Assembly: GCF_002847445.1 (NCBI RefSeq)
Contig: NZ_CP025430.1
Location: 2,542,001 to 2,606,000 of the forward strand
Direction of reading: 5' to 3'
Source of the DNA: Paracoccus zhejiangensis
Lineage (GTDB): Bacteria; Pseudomonadota; Alphaproteobacteria; Rhodobacterales; Rhodobacteraceae
DNA length: 64,000 nucleotides
Shown here piece by piece: positions 18,227-25,969 of the stretch. Under the pieces are notes generated by a model. That model saw only the letters and a list, made by a program, of their open reading frames with translations. It was not told the DNA's origin and did no database searches. Made by a program: the position numbers and the translations under genes. Each line of letters starts with the position of its first letter. Position 1 is the first letter of the stretch.

Positions 18227-19123
18227 TCACGCCGCCTTGCGCGCCACCTCCTGCGCGATCTTGGTGAACTTGTGGACATGCACGCCCTGCTCGTCGACGC
18301 GGTGGTTGATCGACAGGGCGGTGGTGCCAAGCTCGGGGTCGAGGCGGTGGAAATGGATGCCGTTCCGCGGCGCCGAGGCCACCGATTCCGGCACGATGCA
18401 CATGCCCTCGCCGATGGCCACGAGGCTCAGCGCGGTCTGCAGGTCCATGGTGAAGACCCGGCTTTTCGCCTCGAGCCCCTGTTCCTCGATCAGCTTCAGC
18501 ACGAAATCGGCGTAAGAGGGGCGCGGGAATTCCGGGTAGAGGATGAAATTCTCCTTGGCATAGTCCTGCAGGTTCACCGGCCCGTCGCCCTTGACGTCGA
18601 AGCTTTCGGGCATGGCCACGACCAGCGCCTCGTCGATCAGCTTGCGGGTGACGAATTCCGGGTCTTCCAGCGTCGGGCGGGCAAAGGCCACATCGACCTC
18701 GCGCCGGATCAGCGCCTTGTGCAGATCGGCATTGTTCATCGGCATCAGGCTCAGCGACACGGCGGGATGGGCGGCGCGGAAGGCCTTGATGATGCTCGGC
18801 AGAAGGCCATAGGACGAGGAGCCGACAAAGCCGATGCGCAGCCGGCCGGCCGCCCCTTGCCCGATGCGGCGGATCTCCAGCTGCATGTCCTCGATCGCAG
18901 CCATCGTCTCGCGGCCACGCTCATAGAGGCGATGCCCGGCCTGGGTCAGGGTGATGGCGCTGCGCGAACGGTTGAACAGCAGCGCACCCATTTCCTGCTC
19001 GAATTGCTGGATCTGGCGGCTCAAGGGCGGCTGCGCCATCCCCAGACGCTCGGCGGCGCGACCGAAATGCAGCTCTTCGGCGACGGCGAGGAAATAGCCC
19101 AGACGGCGCAGGTTCATTTCCAT
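18227..19123 (-). CDS. LysR-family regulator, BenM/CatM-like
   Basis: A 298-residue LTTR. The N-terminal helix-turn-helix spans residues about 5-60 (LHFGRAAERLGMAQPPLSRQ), followed by an effector domain with RIGFVGSSSYGLLP and the EFPRPSYADFVL segment characteristic of CatR/BenM-type regulators. I chose ATG 19123 because GGAGG lies 7 nt upstream; a second ATG at 19117 is possible. It overlaps the small Cys-rich gene by 10 nt. It probably senses muconate or benzoate and acts on the ben/cat promoters. Confidence 0.88.
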   Translation of the reverse strand: MEMNLRRLGYFLAVAEELHFGRAAERLGMAQPPLSRQIQQFEQEMGALLFNRSRSAITLTQAGHRLYERGRETMAAIEDMQLEIRRIGQGAAGRLRIGFVGSSSYGLLPSIIKAFRAAHPAVSLSLMPMNNADLHKALIRREVDVAFARPTLEDPEFVTRKLIDEALVVAMPESFDVKGDGPVNLQDYAKENFILYPEFPRPSYADFVLKLIEEQGLEAKSRVFTMDLQTALSLVAIGEGMCIVPESVASAPRNGIHFHRLDPELGTTALSINHRVDEQGVHVHKFTKIAQEVARKAA

Positions 19124-19272
19124 GACGCGCCCTCCGGCTGACGGTTGTCCTGGACCGGCTGGATCTGCGCCAGCACGGGCGTCAGCGTTTCGCAGGTCTT
19201 GCCCTTGCTGCAGCTGTCGCAATCCTTGGTGCACGCGCCGTGGCGATCCGTCGTGGTGGCTGGCTGGGTCAT
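19114..19272 (-). CDS. 52-residue Cys-rich small protein, coupled to LysR
   Basis: A small open frame starting ATG at 19272, preceded by a near-perfect AGGAGG with 8-nt spacing, better than most genes here. It encodes a hydrophilic protein with C14-x3-C18-x2-C21-x5-C27 (CTKDCDSCSKGKTC) and His11, a plausible metal-binding cluster. No signal peptide or membrane helix. Its stop overlaps the start of the LysR gene, so the two are translationally coupled. I do not recognise the family. Coding status rests on the RBS and the coupling. Confidence 0.6.
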   Translation of the reverse strand: MTQPATTTDRHGACTKDCDSCSKGKTCETLTPVLAQIQPVQDNRQPEGASWK

Positions 19273-19399
19273 GGTCGATCCTCCTCTTGCGCCCGGCCCT
19301 GTTGATACCTTTCGGATCGGTTGGTCAGGCGGCTCTAGCTCCCACAACCCAAATAGCTTGTGAGGGGAGGGAATTCCCAATATCGTCTGAATCGGTTCA

Positions 19400-19414
19400 A
19401 TACCTAAAAGGTAT
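19400..19414. promoter_or_regulatory. ATAC-N7-GTAT LysR operator at the start of the second LysR gene
   Basis: ATAC-CTAAAAG-GTAT, an exact match to the ATAC-N7-GTAT site known for BenM and CatM and also a T-N11-A LysR box. The arms extend to a perfect ATACCT/AGGTAT palindrome. It covers the ribosome binding site and start codon of the gene at 19413, which suits autorepression. A lone ATAC half-site lies at 19305-19308. Confidence 0.7.
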
Positions 19415-20327
19415 GGCGTTGAAGCTGCACCAGTTGCATTACTTCGTGACCGTCGCGCGCGAGCGGAATTTTACCCGCGCGGCCGAGCGGCTGAACATGG
19501 CCCAACCGCCGCTGAGCCGGCAGATCCACCAGCTTGAGGAAGAGATCGGGGTGCAGCTGATCCAGCGCGGGTCGCGCCCGCTGCAGCTGACCGAAGCCGG
19601 AAAGCTGTTCTTCGACCAGGCGGTAATGGCGCTGGATCATATCGAGCAGATGACCGAGATGACCCGCCGCCTCGCCGCCACCGCCCGCACGCGGCTGGGG
19701 ATCGGCTTCGTCTCCTCGACACTTTACGGCCACCTGCCCGAGGCGATCCGCCGCTATCGCACCGCCCGGCCCGAGGTCGAGATTGCGCTGCACGAGATGA
19801 CCTCGCTGGAACAGATCGCGGCCCTGAAGGAAGGCCGGATCGATGTGGGCTTTGGCCGCATTCCCCATGGCGATCCGCTGGTCGACCGGGTGCTGATGCG
19901 CAACGAGCCGCTGCGCGCGGCCATCCCGGCCAGCGACCCAATCGCCGACCGGCCGGGGCCGTTCAAGCTGGCCGATCTGGCGCATCTGCCGATCATCATC
20001 TACCCCAGCGCGCCGCGCCCCAGCTATGCCGATCAGGTTCTGGCGCTGCTGCGCGACCGCGACCTGCGGCCGCCGGTGGTGCACGAGGTCAAGGAATTGC
20101 AGGCGGCACTGGGGCTGGTGGCGGCCGAAACCGGCTTTGCGGTGGTGCCGGCCTCGGTCGAGCGGTTGCGCCGCGACAATGTCGTCTATGCCCCGCTGGA
20201 CGAGGTCGAGGCGAGCTCGCCGGTCATCATGAGCATCCGCAAGGACGACCCCTCGCCGGAACTGGCGCTGCTTCTGCGGCTGATCAAGCGAATGTATCGC
20301 GATCACGGCATCGCCTTTGGCGTCTGA
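19413..20327 (+). CDS. LysR-family regulator, CatR/BenM-like
   Basis: A 304-residue LTTR with helix-turn-helix FTRAAERLNMAQPPLSRQIHQLEEEIG near residues 20-46 and effector domain RLGIGFVSSTLYGHLPEAIRRY near 90. The YPSAPRPSYADQVLALL segment resembles the other LysR here and the CatR/BenM group. ATG 19413 gives a normal N terminus, but the AAAAGG site is spaced better for TTG 19419. It is divergent from the Cys-rich/LysR pair across 140 nt and overlaps the convergent hutD-like gene by 25 nt. Confidence 0.88.
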   Translation: MALKLHQLHYFVTVARERNFTRAAERLNMAQPPLSRQIHQLEEEIGVQLIQRGSRPLQLTEAGKLFFDQAVMALDHIEQMTEMTRRLAATARTRLGIGFVSSTLYGHLPEAIRRYRTARPEVEIALHEMTSLEQIAALKEGRIDVGFGRIPHGDPLVDRVLMRNEPLRAAIPASDPIADRPGPFKLADLAHLPIIIYPSAPRPSYADQVLALLRDRDLRPPVVHEVKELQAALGLVAAETGFAVVPASVERLRRDNVVYAPLDEVEASSPVIMSIRKDDPSPELALLLRLIKRMYRDHGIAFGV

Positions 20328-20857
20328 CGCGGGATCAGCGTGGCGACCAGACCCCGGATCGCAGCCGGCGCTTGGATCTGGGCTGCGCCTTCGACCAGCG
20401 CCACGGCGTCTTGAGGCAGCGGCGTGCCATCGACCGAAATCCCGTCACCGAGGGCGAGGACGGCATGGGTCGCGCCAGTGGTGAGGGTCCGGTCGCCCGA
20501 CAGCGGCAGGACCGATCCGTCGAACCGCGCGCCGTCATGAATCAGGTTGAAGTCGCGCACCGGGCCATCGATCAGCCGGCTGTCGATCGGCAGATCGCCG
20601 GAAAAGGCCAAGGGCTGCATCGGCAGCGCCATCATTGTGACATCGGGCGTCTGCAACACCAGCCCCGGCCCCTCAATCACCGTCAGGATGCGCGAGAGGC
20701 CCGGAAACGCCGAAAACGGGCCGTCCGATCCCACCTCGGCAATCGACAGCCGCCACTGCAACTGGCCCTCCCGCTCCTGCCGCGCAATCTCATGGGTGAC
20801 GCCGCCGCCGTTTTTCCACTGCTGGGTCTGGAAGTCTTCCGGTCGGATCAGGCGCAT
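20303..20857 (-). CDS. HutD/Ves family protein
   Basis: A 184-residue cupin-like HutD family protein. The diagnostic opening MRLIRPEDFQTQQWKNGGG is followed by THEIARQ and RLSIAEVGSDGPFSAFPGLSRILTV-type strands. HutD proteins accompany histidine utilisation and are thought to modulate it, but no hut gene is present here. ATG 20857 gives the family N terminus; ATG 20905 would add 16 residues. Its 3' end overlaps the LysR gene tail by 25 nt, antisense. Confidence 0.8.
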   Translation of the reverse strand: MRLIRPEDFQTQQWKNGGGVTHEIARQEREGQLQWRLSIAEVGSDGPFSAFPGLSRILTVIEGPGLVLQTPDVTMMALPMQPLAFSGDLPIDSRLIDGPVRDFNLIHDGARFDGSVLPLSGDRTLTTGATHAVLALGDGISVDGTPLPQDAVALVEGAAQIQAPAAIRGLVATLIPRQTPKAMP

Positions 20858-20931
20858 GGCGGTCTCGTCGGGCTGAGGGGCTGGTAACGCCCGCAGACTA
20901 GTCATCGCCGCCAGCCTCGTCAAAACGCCGA

Positions 20932-22110
20932 TCAATAGGTCTCGACATGCATCCGTCCCTCTTGCCGCAAGGCGCTGCGGATCGCGGGCCAGTCCAGCCC
21001 ATGCGCGGCGCTGATGCGCCCGATCGCCCCCTCCACGCCCGCCTCAAGCCCCTTCAACCCGCAGACATAGAGATGGGTCGAGGGTTTCGTCAGCAGCCCG
21101 GCGACCAGTTCGGCCCGCCGTTCCAGCCGGTCCTGAACATATTCATGTTCTTCAAGATTCACCCGGCTATAGACCAGTTCGCGATGCAGCTCGGTCTGAA
21201 GATAGCGTTGCAGCGGTCCGAAATAGGGCAGCTCCTCGGGCGTGCGGGCGCCGAAGAACAGGAACAGACCGCCCGGCCCCTGCGGCGCGGTGCGGCGGCG
21301 GCGATGTGTGAAGCCGCGGAAGGGCGAGACGCCGGTGCCGGTGCAGATCATCAACAGATCGGCCTGCGGATCATCTGGCATCAGGAAGGTCGCGCCGAAG
21401 GGGCCGACCACATCGAAGCTGTCGCCAAGCGCCCGGTCGCAAAGCCAGTTTGAGGCCACGCCCGTCACCCCGTCGCCGGCAATGCGCTTCACCGTCAGCG
21501 CCATGTTGTTGGTATTCGGTCGCTCCCCGTCGCGCGCGCTGGCGGCGGAATAAAGCCGCATCTCGTGCGGTCGGCCCTGCGCGTCGAGGCCGGGCGGCAC
21601 GAGGCCGATGCTTTGCCCCTCGAGATAAGAAAACGGTTCGGCGCCGAAATCGAGGATGATGTGATGCACGTCGGAATTGCAGCCCTCGGCGGTGATGCGG
21701 CTGTTGCCGACCACCGTGGCCCGCGCGGGGGCGGCGCGGGTGAAGGCGTTGATCCGGGGTTTCGAGGCCGAGGCCGGCGCGCGCGCCGCCCCGCCAAGCC
21801 CCTGATGGGCGATGGTCAGGATGCGCGTGGCCTCGTCGTCGAAGGCATCGGGCACGGCGCGCTCAAGCTCGGGCTCGGGCTGGGGCAGGATGGTCCATTC
21901 ATGCTGCTCGGTCAGGGTGAAGGGCCGGGTGACGTTGAACCAGTTGTCGATGGCCCCGGTCGGACAGGGGCGGACGCAGCGCATGCAGAAGTTGCAGATA
22001 TCCGGGTCGACCACGTAATTCGCCGCGTGCGAGATCGCGCCGGTCGGGCAACGGGTCTCGCAGGTATTGCAGCGGATACAGATTTCCGGGTCGATCAGAT
22101 GCTGCCGCAT
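20932..22110 (-). CDS. boxA: BoxA-like ferredoxin-NADPH reductase
   Basis: A 392-residue protein matching BoxA, the reductase of benzoyl-CoA 2,3-epoxidase. The N terminus has two [4Fe-4S] motifs, CIRCNTCETRCPTGAI at residues about 12-27 and CNFCMRCVRPCPTGAI near 40. The rest is an FNR-like reductase with RLYSAASAR near 203 (FAD), CTGTGVSPFRGF near 268 (NADPH) and LYVCGLKGLEAG near 355. No boxB oxygenase or boxC is in this window, so the electron acceptor is unknown. It lies 26 nt after the DUF892 gene. Confidence 0.8.
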   Translation of the reverse strand: MRQHLIDPEICIRCNTCETRCPTGAISHAANYVVDPDICNFCMRCVRPCPTGAIDNWFNVTRPFTLTEQHEWTILPQPEPELERAVPDAFDDEATRILTIAHQGLGGAARAPASASKPRINAFTRAAPARATVVGNSRITAEGCNSDVHHIILDFGAEPFSYLEGQSIGLVPPGLDAQGRPHEMRLYSAASARDGERPNTNNMALTVKRIAGDGVTGVASNWLCDRALGDSFDVVGPFGATFLMPDDPQADLLMICTGTGVSPFRGFTHRRRRTAPQGPGGLFLFFGARTPEELPYFGPLQRYLQTELHRELVYSRVNLEEHEYVQDRLERRAELVAGLLTKPSTHLYVCGLKGLEAGVEGAIGRISAAHGLDWPAIRSALRQEGRMHVETY

Positions 22111-22136
22111 GGCCTCCTCCCCTGTCCAGCGGGTGC

Positions 22137-22628
22137 CTAGATCGCGGCTGCCAGATCGAACACCTCGGCGGTCGCCAGTTCGTTCAGCTTGGCATTCCGC
22201 GCCCGTTCGACATTCAGCGCCTTCTGCAGGTTTGCCGCCGCCTCGTCATTGGCCCAGGCATTGGCCCATGCGGTCAGGGTCACGAAACGGGCGATCTCGT
22301 AATGCTCGACCGCCTGCGCGCAGGCGATGATCCCGGCATCCTGCACCGGACCCTTGCCGCCGGTCTCGCGGATGACATCCTCGGTCTCTTGCAGAAGCCC
22401 AAGGATCGCCTCGCAGGTGACACCCTTCACCGGCTCGCCAATGGCGGCGAAGGTGCGTTCCAGCCGCTCGATCTGGTCGCGGGTCTCGGCGATATGCTCG
22501 GTCAGCGAGGCGCGCAGCTTGTCGTTCTGCACCGCCTCGACCACTTCGGGCAGGATCTTCAGGATCTGCTGTTCGGCGTAATACATGTCCTGCAGGAAAT
22601 GCAGGAACAGGTCTCTGAACGTCTTCAT
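22137..22628 (-). CDS. Ferritin-like DUF892 protein (YciF family)
   Basis: A 163-residue four-helix protein of the DUF892 family. The opening LFLHFLQDMYYAEQQILKILP holds the conserved Tyr-Ala-Glu of the first iron-binding helix; IERLERTFAAIGEPVKG near residue 52 and AQAVEHYEIARFVTLTAWA near 105 carry further Glu and His ligands. YciF-type proteins are stress induced and their biochemical role is unclear. It follows the BKACE gene by 67 nt and precedes boxA. Confidence 0.85.
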   Translation of the reverse strand: MKTFRDLFLHFLQDMYYAEQQILKILPEVVEAVQNDKLRASLTEHIAETRDQIERLERTFAAIGEPVKGVTCEAILGLLQETEDVIRETGGKGPVQDAGIIACAQAVEHYEIARFVTLTAWANAWANDEAAANLQKALNVERARNAKLNELATAEVFDLAAAI

Positions 22629-22695
22629 GGTTACTCCTCCGTGATGAAAAGGGCGGCGCGCCCGGGGGCCGGACGCGCCGGTAGAGTCTGGCGGA

Positions 22696-23535
22696 TCACA
22701 CTAGCGCGGGCACCAGACCCAGAATGCGGCGGGCCTGTTCGACCGTGGCGACCGGGCGTTCGTAGCGGTCGCAGAGATCGACCACGCGCTTGACCAGCGC
22801 CGCGTTGGAAGGTGCCAGCCGGTCCTTGTCCAGCCGGACGTTATCCTCGAGTCCGGTGCGGGCATGGCCGCCCGAGGACACGCACCATTCGTTCAGCGTC
22901 AGCTGATGCGAGCCGATCCCGGCGGCGCACCATTCGGAATCCGGTGCCAGCCGCTCCATGGTGCGGATGTAGTAGTCGAACACGTCGCGATCGACCGGCA
23001 TGGCGTTCTTCACGCCCATGACGAACTGCACATAAAGCGGCCCGGTCAGGCGGCCATCGCGGCGCATGGCCACGGCCTGATGGATATGGCCCAGATCGAA
23101 GGCCTCGATCTCGGGCTTCACATGATATTTCTGCATCTCGCCGGCCAGCCAGTCCACCAGGTCGGGCGGGTTCTCATAGACCCGGCTGGGGAAATTGTTC
23201 GAGCCGACCGAGAGGCTGGCCATGTCGGGGCGCAGGCTCAGCATCGCGCCGCGGGTCTGGCCGGCACCCGACCGGCCGCCGGTCGAGAACTGGATGATCA
23301 TGCCGGGGCAATGACGCTCCAGCCCCTCTTGCAGCAAGGCGAACCGCTCGGGGTCCGAGGAGGGGGTGGCGTCATCATTGCGCACATGGGCATGAACGAT
23401 CGAAGCCCCGGACTCGAAGGCCTCTTGCGTCGATTCGACCTGTTCCGAGACCGAGATCGGCACCGCCGGGTTATTGCCCTTGGTCGGCAGCGAGCCGGTG
23501 ATGGCGACGCAGATGATACAGGGTTTCTGGGACAT
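22696..23535 (-). CDS. Beta-keto acid cleavage enzyme (BKACE, DUF849)
   Basis: A 279-residue TIM-barrel enzyme of the family named after 3-keto-5-aminohexanoate cleavage enzyme Kce. Metal ligands are the HxH in SIVHAHVRNDD near residue 47 and the His in SSGGHARTGLEDN near 230; the catalytic Glu/Asp region VRLDKDRLAPSN follows. BKACEs condense a beta-keto acid with acetyl-CoA to give acetoacetate and a new acyl-CoA. In this regulon 3-oxoadipate would give succinyl-CoA. Substrate is inferred. The start overlaps the hydrolase stop (TGATG). Confidence 0.85.
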   Translation of the reverse strand: MSQKPCIICVAITGSLPTKGNNPAVPISVSEQVESTQEAFESGASIVHAHVRNDDATPSSDPERFALLQEGLERHCPGMIIQFSTGGRSGAGQTRGAMLSLRPDMASLSVGSNNFPSRVYENPPDLVDWLAGEMQKYHVKPEIEAFDLGHIHQAVAMRRDGRLTGPLYVQFVMGVKNAMPVDRDVFDYYIRTMERLAPDSEWCAAGIGSHQLTLNEWCVSSGGHARTGLEDNVRLDKDRLAPSNAALVKRVVDLCDRYERPVATVEQARRILGLVPALV

Positions 23536-24425
23536 CAGGCTTGCTCCTCGGCGCGCTCGATTGCAGGAACGCGCATCCGCTGAAGCGCGTCGATGAAGAA
23601 GGGGCGGAAACCCTCGGGATGTTCGCTCATCGGGAAATGGCCCAGCTCGTCCATCACCGTGACCGTCGCACCGGGGATGGCGCGGGCGGTGCGCTTGGCA
23701 TCCTCGGGGGTGCAGGTCAGGTCATAGGCGCCGACGAGAATGTGAACCGGGGTGCGAATCGTGTCGATCTGGTTGAGCCGCCCGATCAGGCTTTCGTCGC
23801 GGGTGTAGAAGCTGAGATCGCCCCGGAACACGCCCGGCCCCGATTGCATGAACATCCACAGTGTATTCCAGCGCTCCTCGGCGGGCGCATAGGGCGAGAT
23901 ATTGGCCGAAACCAGCGCCGCCCCCATCTCGCCGCCATGGGCATCGGGCCGATGGAACCAGTCGATGTCATACCAGGCGCCCTGAAAGTCCGAGGCCTCG
24001 ATGGCGATGAAGCCCGAGAATCGGTCGCCATGCAGCGCCGCCAGTTGCAGCGCGATGCGCCCGCCCATCGAACAGCCGGCCAGCAGCGGCCGGTCAAGGC
24101 CCAGCCCGTCGACCACCGCCAGAACGGTGGCAATGTAAGCCTCGGTCGTCAGCAGGTATTCTTCGGTCTCGAACCCCTCGGGCGGCAGGGACTTGCCATG
24201 CCAGGGCATGTCGAAGGCGATCAGGCGATGGTCGCGCGTCACCTCGGCATCGTTCATCAGGTGCCGCCACTGGCGGGTATCGGCGCCGGCGGTATGCAGG
24301 CACAGGACCGGGCGGCCCTGCCCGGCCTCCTCGACATAGATGCGACGCGGGGCGCCCTCGACCTCGACGGTGTAGTAGCGGCCGGTGATCGGCTCGGGGC
24401 GGGCGGGGTTGATCTTGGTGGTCAT
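23535..24425 (-). CDS. Alpha/beta hydrolase, possible 3-oxoadipate enol-lactonase
   Basis: A 296-residue alpha/beta hydrolase. The oxyanion strand is PVLCLHTAGADTRQW near residue 38, the nucleophile Ser is in LAGCSMGGRIALQLA near 119, the acid in LVGAYDLTCTPEDA near 235 and the His in DELGHFPMSEHPEGF near 263. In the catechol pathway a hydrolase of this fold (CatD/PcaD) opens 3-oxoadipate enol-lactone; the context fits, the sequence alone does not prove it. It is coupled to the SCP2-like gene (ATGA) and to the BKACE gene (TGATG). Confidence 0.75.
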   Translation of the reverse strand: MTTKINPARPEPITGRYYTVEVEGAPRRIYVEEAGQGRPVLCLHTAGADTRQWRHLMNDAEVTRDHRLIAFDMPWHGKSLPPEGFETEEYLLTTEAYIATVLAVVDGLGLDRPLLAGCSMGGRIALQLAALHGDRFSGFIAIEASDFQGAWYDIDWFHRPDAHGGEMGAALVSANISPYAPAEERWNTLWMFMQSGPGVFRGDLSFYTRDESLIGRLNQIDTIRTPVHILVGAYDLTCTPEDAKRTARAIPGATVTVMDELGHFPMSEHPEGFRPFFIDALQRMRVPAIERAEEQA

Positions 24426-24796
24426 GCGGAAACCTCCTTGCGCGGGATGGCCAGGACTTCCTTGAAGAAGCGCAGGTTCTTCACCAGCGCGAGGATGTCG
24501 CCGTCGATGCGGGCGCGGCCAATGGTGACGAGGCCGAAAATGTCGTGGAAGGCGGGCTTGGGCCGGGCCTGCCAGAATTCCTCCAGCGCGGCGCGGTCGG
24601 TGGTGATGGCGAAACGCCACGGCGTCTTGCGGCTGGGTCCGGGCTGGATCTCGGCCAGATGGCCCTTGTCGAAGGTCAGGTAATATTCATCACCGTCAAC
24701 CTTCAGAAGCACGGTATCATTGATCAGGCGCCCGAGGCGCAGAAGATGCGGGCTGTCGTCAAGCTGCGACTGCATCCGCGTGAGAAATGGCAACAT
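24422..24796 (-). CDS. Small SCP2-like domain protein
   Basis: A 124-residue protein resembling the sterol-carrier SCP2 fold: TVLLKVDGDEYYLTFDKGHLAEIQ then WRFAITTDRAALEEFW and HDIFGLVTIGRARIDGDILALVKNL, the usual strand-helix order with the G-x-DGDxLAL motif. Such domains bind hydrophobic ligands and often accompany hydrolases. It is the first gene of the operon facing catA, where a muconolactone isomerase (catC) might be expected, but it does not look like CatC. No signal peptide. Confidence 0.65.
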   Translation of the reverse strand: MLPFLTRMQSQLDDSPHLLRLGRLINDTVLLKVDGDEYYLTFDKGHLAEIQPGPSRKTPWRFAITTDRAALEEFWQARPKPAFHDIFGLVTIGRARIDGDILALVKNLRFFKEVLAIPRKEVSA

Positions 24797-24872
24797 GGGG
24801 TCCCCCGGATTGTGATGGCAGGTGCTGTCCCCAGAGTGGCGTTTTGCGCCCCTGCCCGGCAATGTCCGGGTC

Positions 24873-24888
24873 GGTATCCGGTGATACC
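24873..24888. promoter_or_regulatory. Perfect palindrome GGTATC-CGGT-GATACC (operator 1)
   Basis: First of two identical-armed palindromes in the 259-nt divergent region between the SCP2-like gene and catA. It lies 77 nt upstream of the minus-strand start and 54 nt (centre to centre, about five helical turns) from operator 2. Confidence 0.65.
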
Positions 24889-24926
24889 CATGGAAAGCTC
24901 GCCCCGGCCCGGCGTTCCGAGGTCGC

Positions 24927-24942
24927 GGTATCGCCCGATACC
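24927..24942. promoter_or_regulatory. Perfect palindrome GGTATC-GCCC-GATACC (operator 2)
   Basis: Second perfect copy, 113 nt upstream of the catA start, followed by AAGC as in the degenerate copy upstream of catB. The shared element links catA, the SCP2/hydrolase/BKACE operon and catB-benABCD to one regulator, probably one of the two LysR proteins. Confidence 0.65.
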
Positions 24943-25055
24943 AAGCGGTGCATTGGGTCGAGGCCCCGGCTTTGTCACATTCAACGGGTCATCCACCGGG
25001 ATTGCCCGGGACGATCCGAATAGACCCCGTATCCACCTTATCTGGGAGAGAGACC

Positions 25056-25919
25056 TTGGGAACCGTAACGCTTGAAAACATCACCGACGTCGTCATCGGC
25101 TCACTGGGCCAGAACGGCGAAATCACCACCCGCCAGCGCGAGATCATGACCTCGCTGATCACCCATCTGCACGGCTTCTGCAAAGACGTGAACCTGCAGA
25201 TCGACGAATTCCTGGCCGCCTGCGACTACCTGGCCCGTGCCGGCCAGACCACCGATGACAAGCGGCAAGAATTCATCCTGCTGGGCGACATCCTGGGCGT
25301 CGAGGTCCTGGTCGACATGCTGAGCAACCCGGTCACCGGCGGCGAAAGCACCTCGACCGTGCTTGGCCCCTTCTATCGCGACAACCCGACAGTCCTGCCC
25401 GCCGGCGCCTCGACCGTGCAGAAGCATTTCGACGGCGAGGAATCGGTTCTGGTCGAGGGTGTCATCACCGACGACCTGGGCGAGCCGCTGGAAGGCGTGC
25501 TGATCGATGTCTGGGAAGACGCGCCGAACGGCCTTTACGAGAACCACGACCCCGACCAGCCCGATTTCAACCTGCGCGGCCGCTTCAAGACCGACGCCAA
25601 GGGCCGCTATTCCTTCGTCGCCCTGCGCCCGGTTCCCTATCCGATCCCGGAAGACGAGACCGCCGGCGAGCTGCTGCGCTTCATGGGGCACCACCCCTAT
25701 CGCCCCGGCCATATCCACTTCATGATCCAGAAGCCCGGCTACCGCTCGCTGATCAGCCAGATCTTCGACAGCTCCAGCGAGTATCTCGATAATGACTCGG
25801 TCTTCGCGGTGAAAGACGACCTGATCGCCGAGTTCGTGCCCACGCCCGATGCGGCGCAGGATCTGCATGTCCAGTTCGATTTTGCCCTGAAGCGCGAGAA
25901 GGTTCTGGTTGACGCCTGA
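25056..25919 (+). CDS. catA: Intradiol ring-cleavage dioxygenase, catechol 1,2-dioxygenase
   Basis: A 287-residue intradiol dioxygenase that opens catechol to cis,cis-muconate. The non-haem Fe(III) ligands are Tyr161 (GLYENHDP), Tyr195 (PVPYPIP), His219 and His221 (RPGHIHFM); the N-terminal helical dimerisation domain covers about residues 1-100. The stretch FNLRGRFKTDAKGRYSFVAL with PVPYPIPEDETAG also resembles hydroxyquinol 1,2-dioxygenases, so hydroxyquinol is an alternative substrate; catB and benABCD favour catechol. There is no in-frame ATG near the start: TTG 25056, preceded by GGGAGAGAG, is the best choice. Confidence 0.85.
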   Translation: MGTVTLENITDVVIGSLGQNGEITTRQREIMTSLITHLHGFCKDVNLQIDEFLAACDYLARAGQTTDDKRQEFILLGDILGVEVLVDMLSNPVTGGESTSTVLGPFYRDNPTVLPAGASTVQKHFDGEESVLVEGVITDDLGEPLEGVLIDVWEDAPNGLYENHDPDQPDFNLRGRFKTDAKGRYSFVALRPVPYPIPEDETAGELLRFMGHHPYRPGHIHFMIQKPGYRSLISQIFDSSSEYLDNDSVFAVKDDLIAEFVPTPDAAQDLHVQFDFALKREKVLVDA

Positions 25920-25943
25920 TCCCCTGATCGTCTGAAACCCGAA

Positions 25944-25969
25944 AGCCCCCGCCCCGAAGCGGGGGTTTT
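25944..25969 (+). terminator. Intrinsic terminator after catA
   Basis: GCCCCCGC / GCGGGGG hairpin around a CCCGAA loop, followed by TTTTC, starting 25 nt after the catA stop. Confidence 0.8.

Noticed and set aside
24422..24796. SCP2-like gene as muconolactone isomerase catC
   Set aside because: Length (124 against about 96 residues) and motifs do not match CatC; position alone is not enough.
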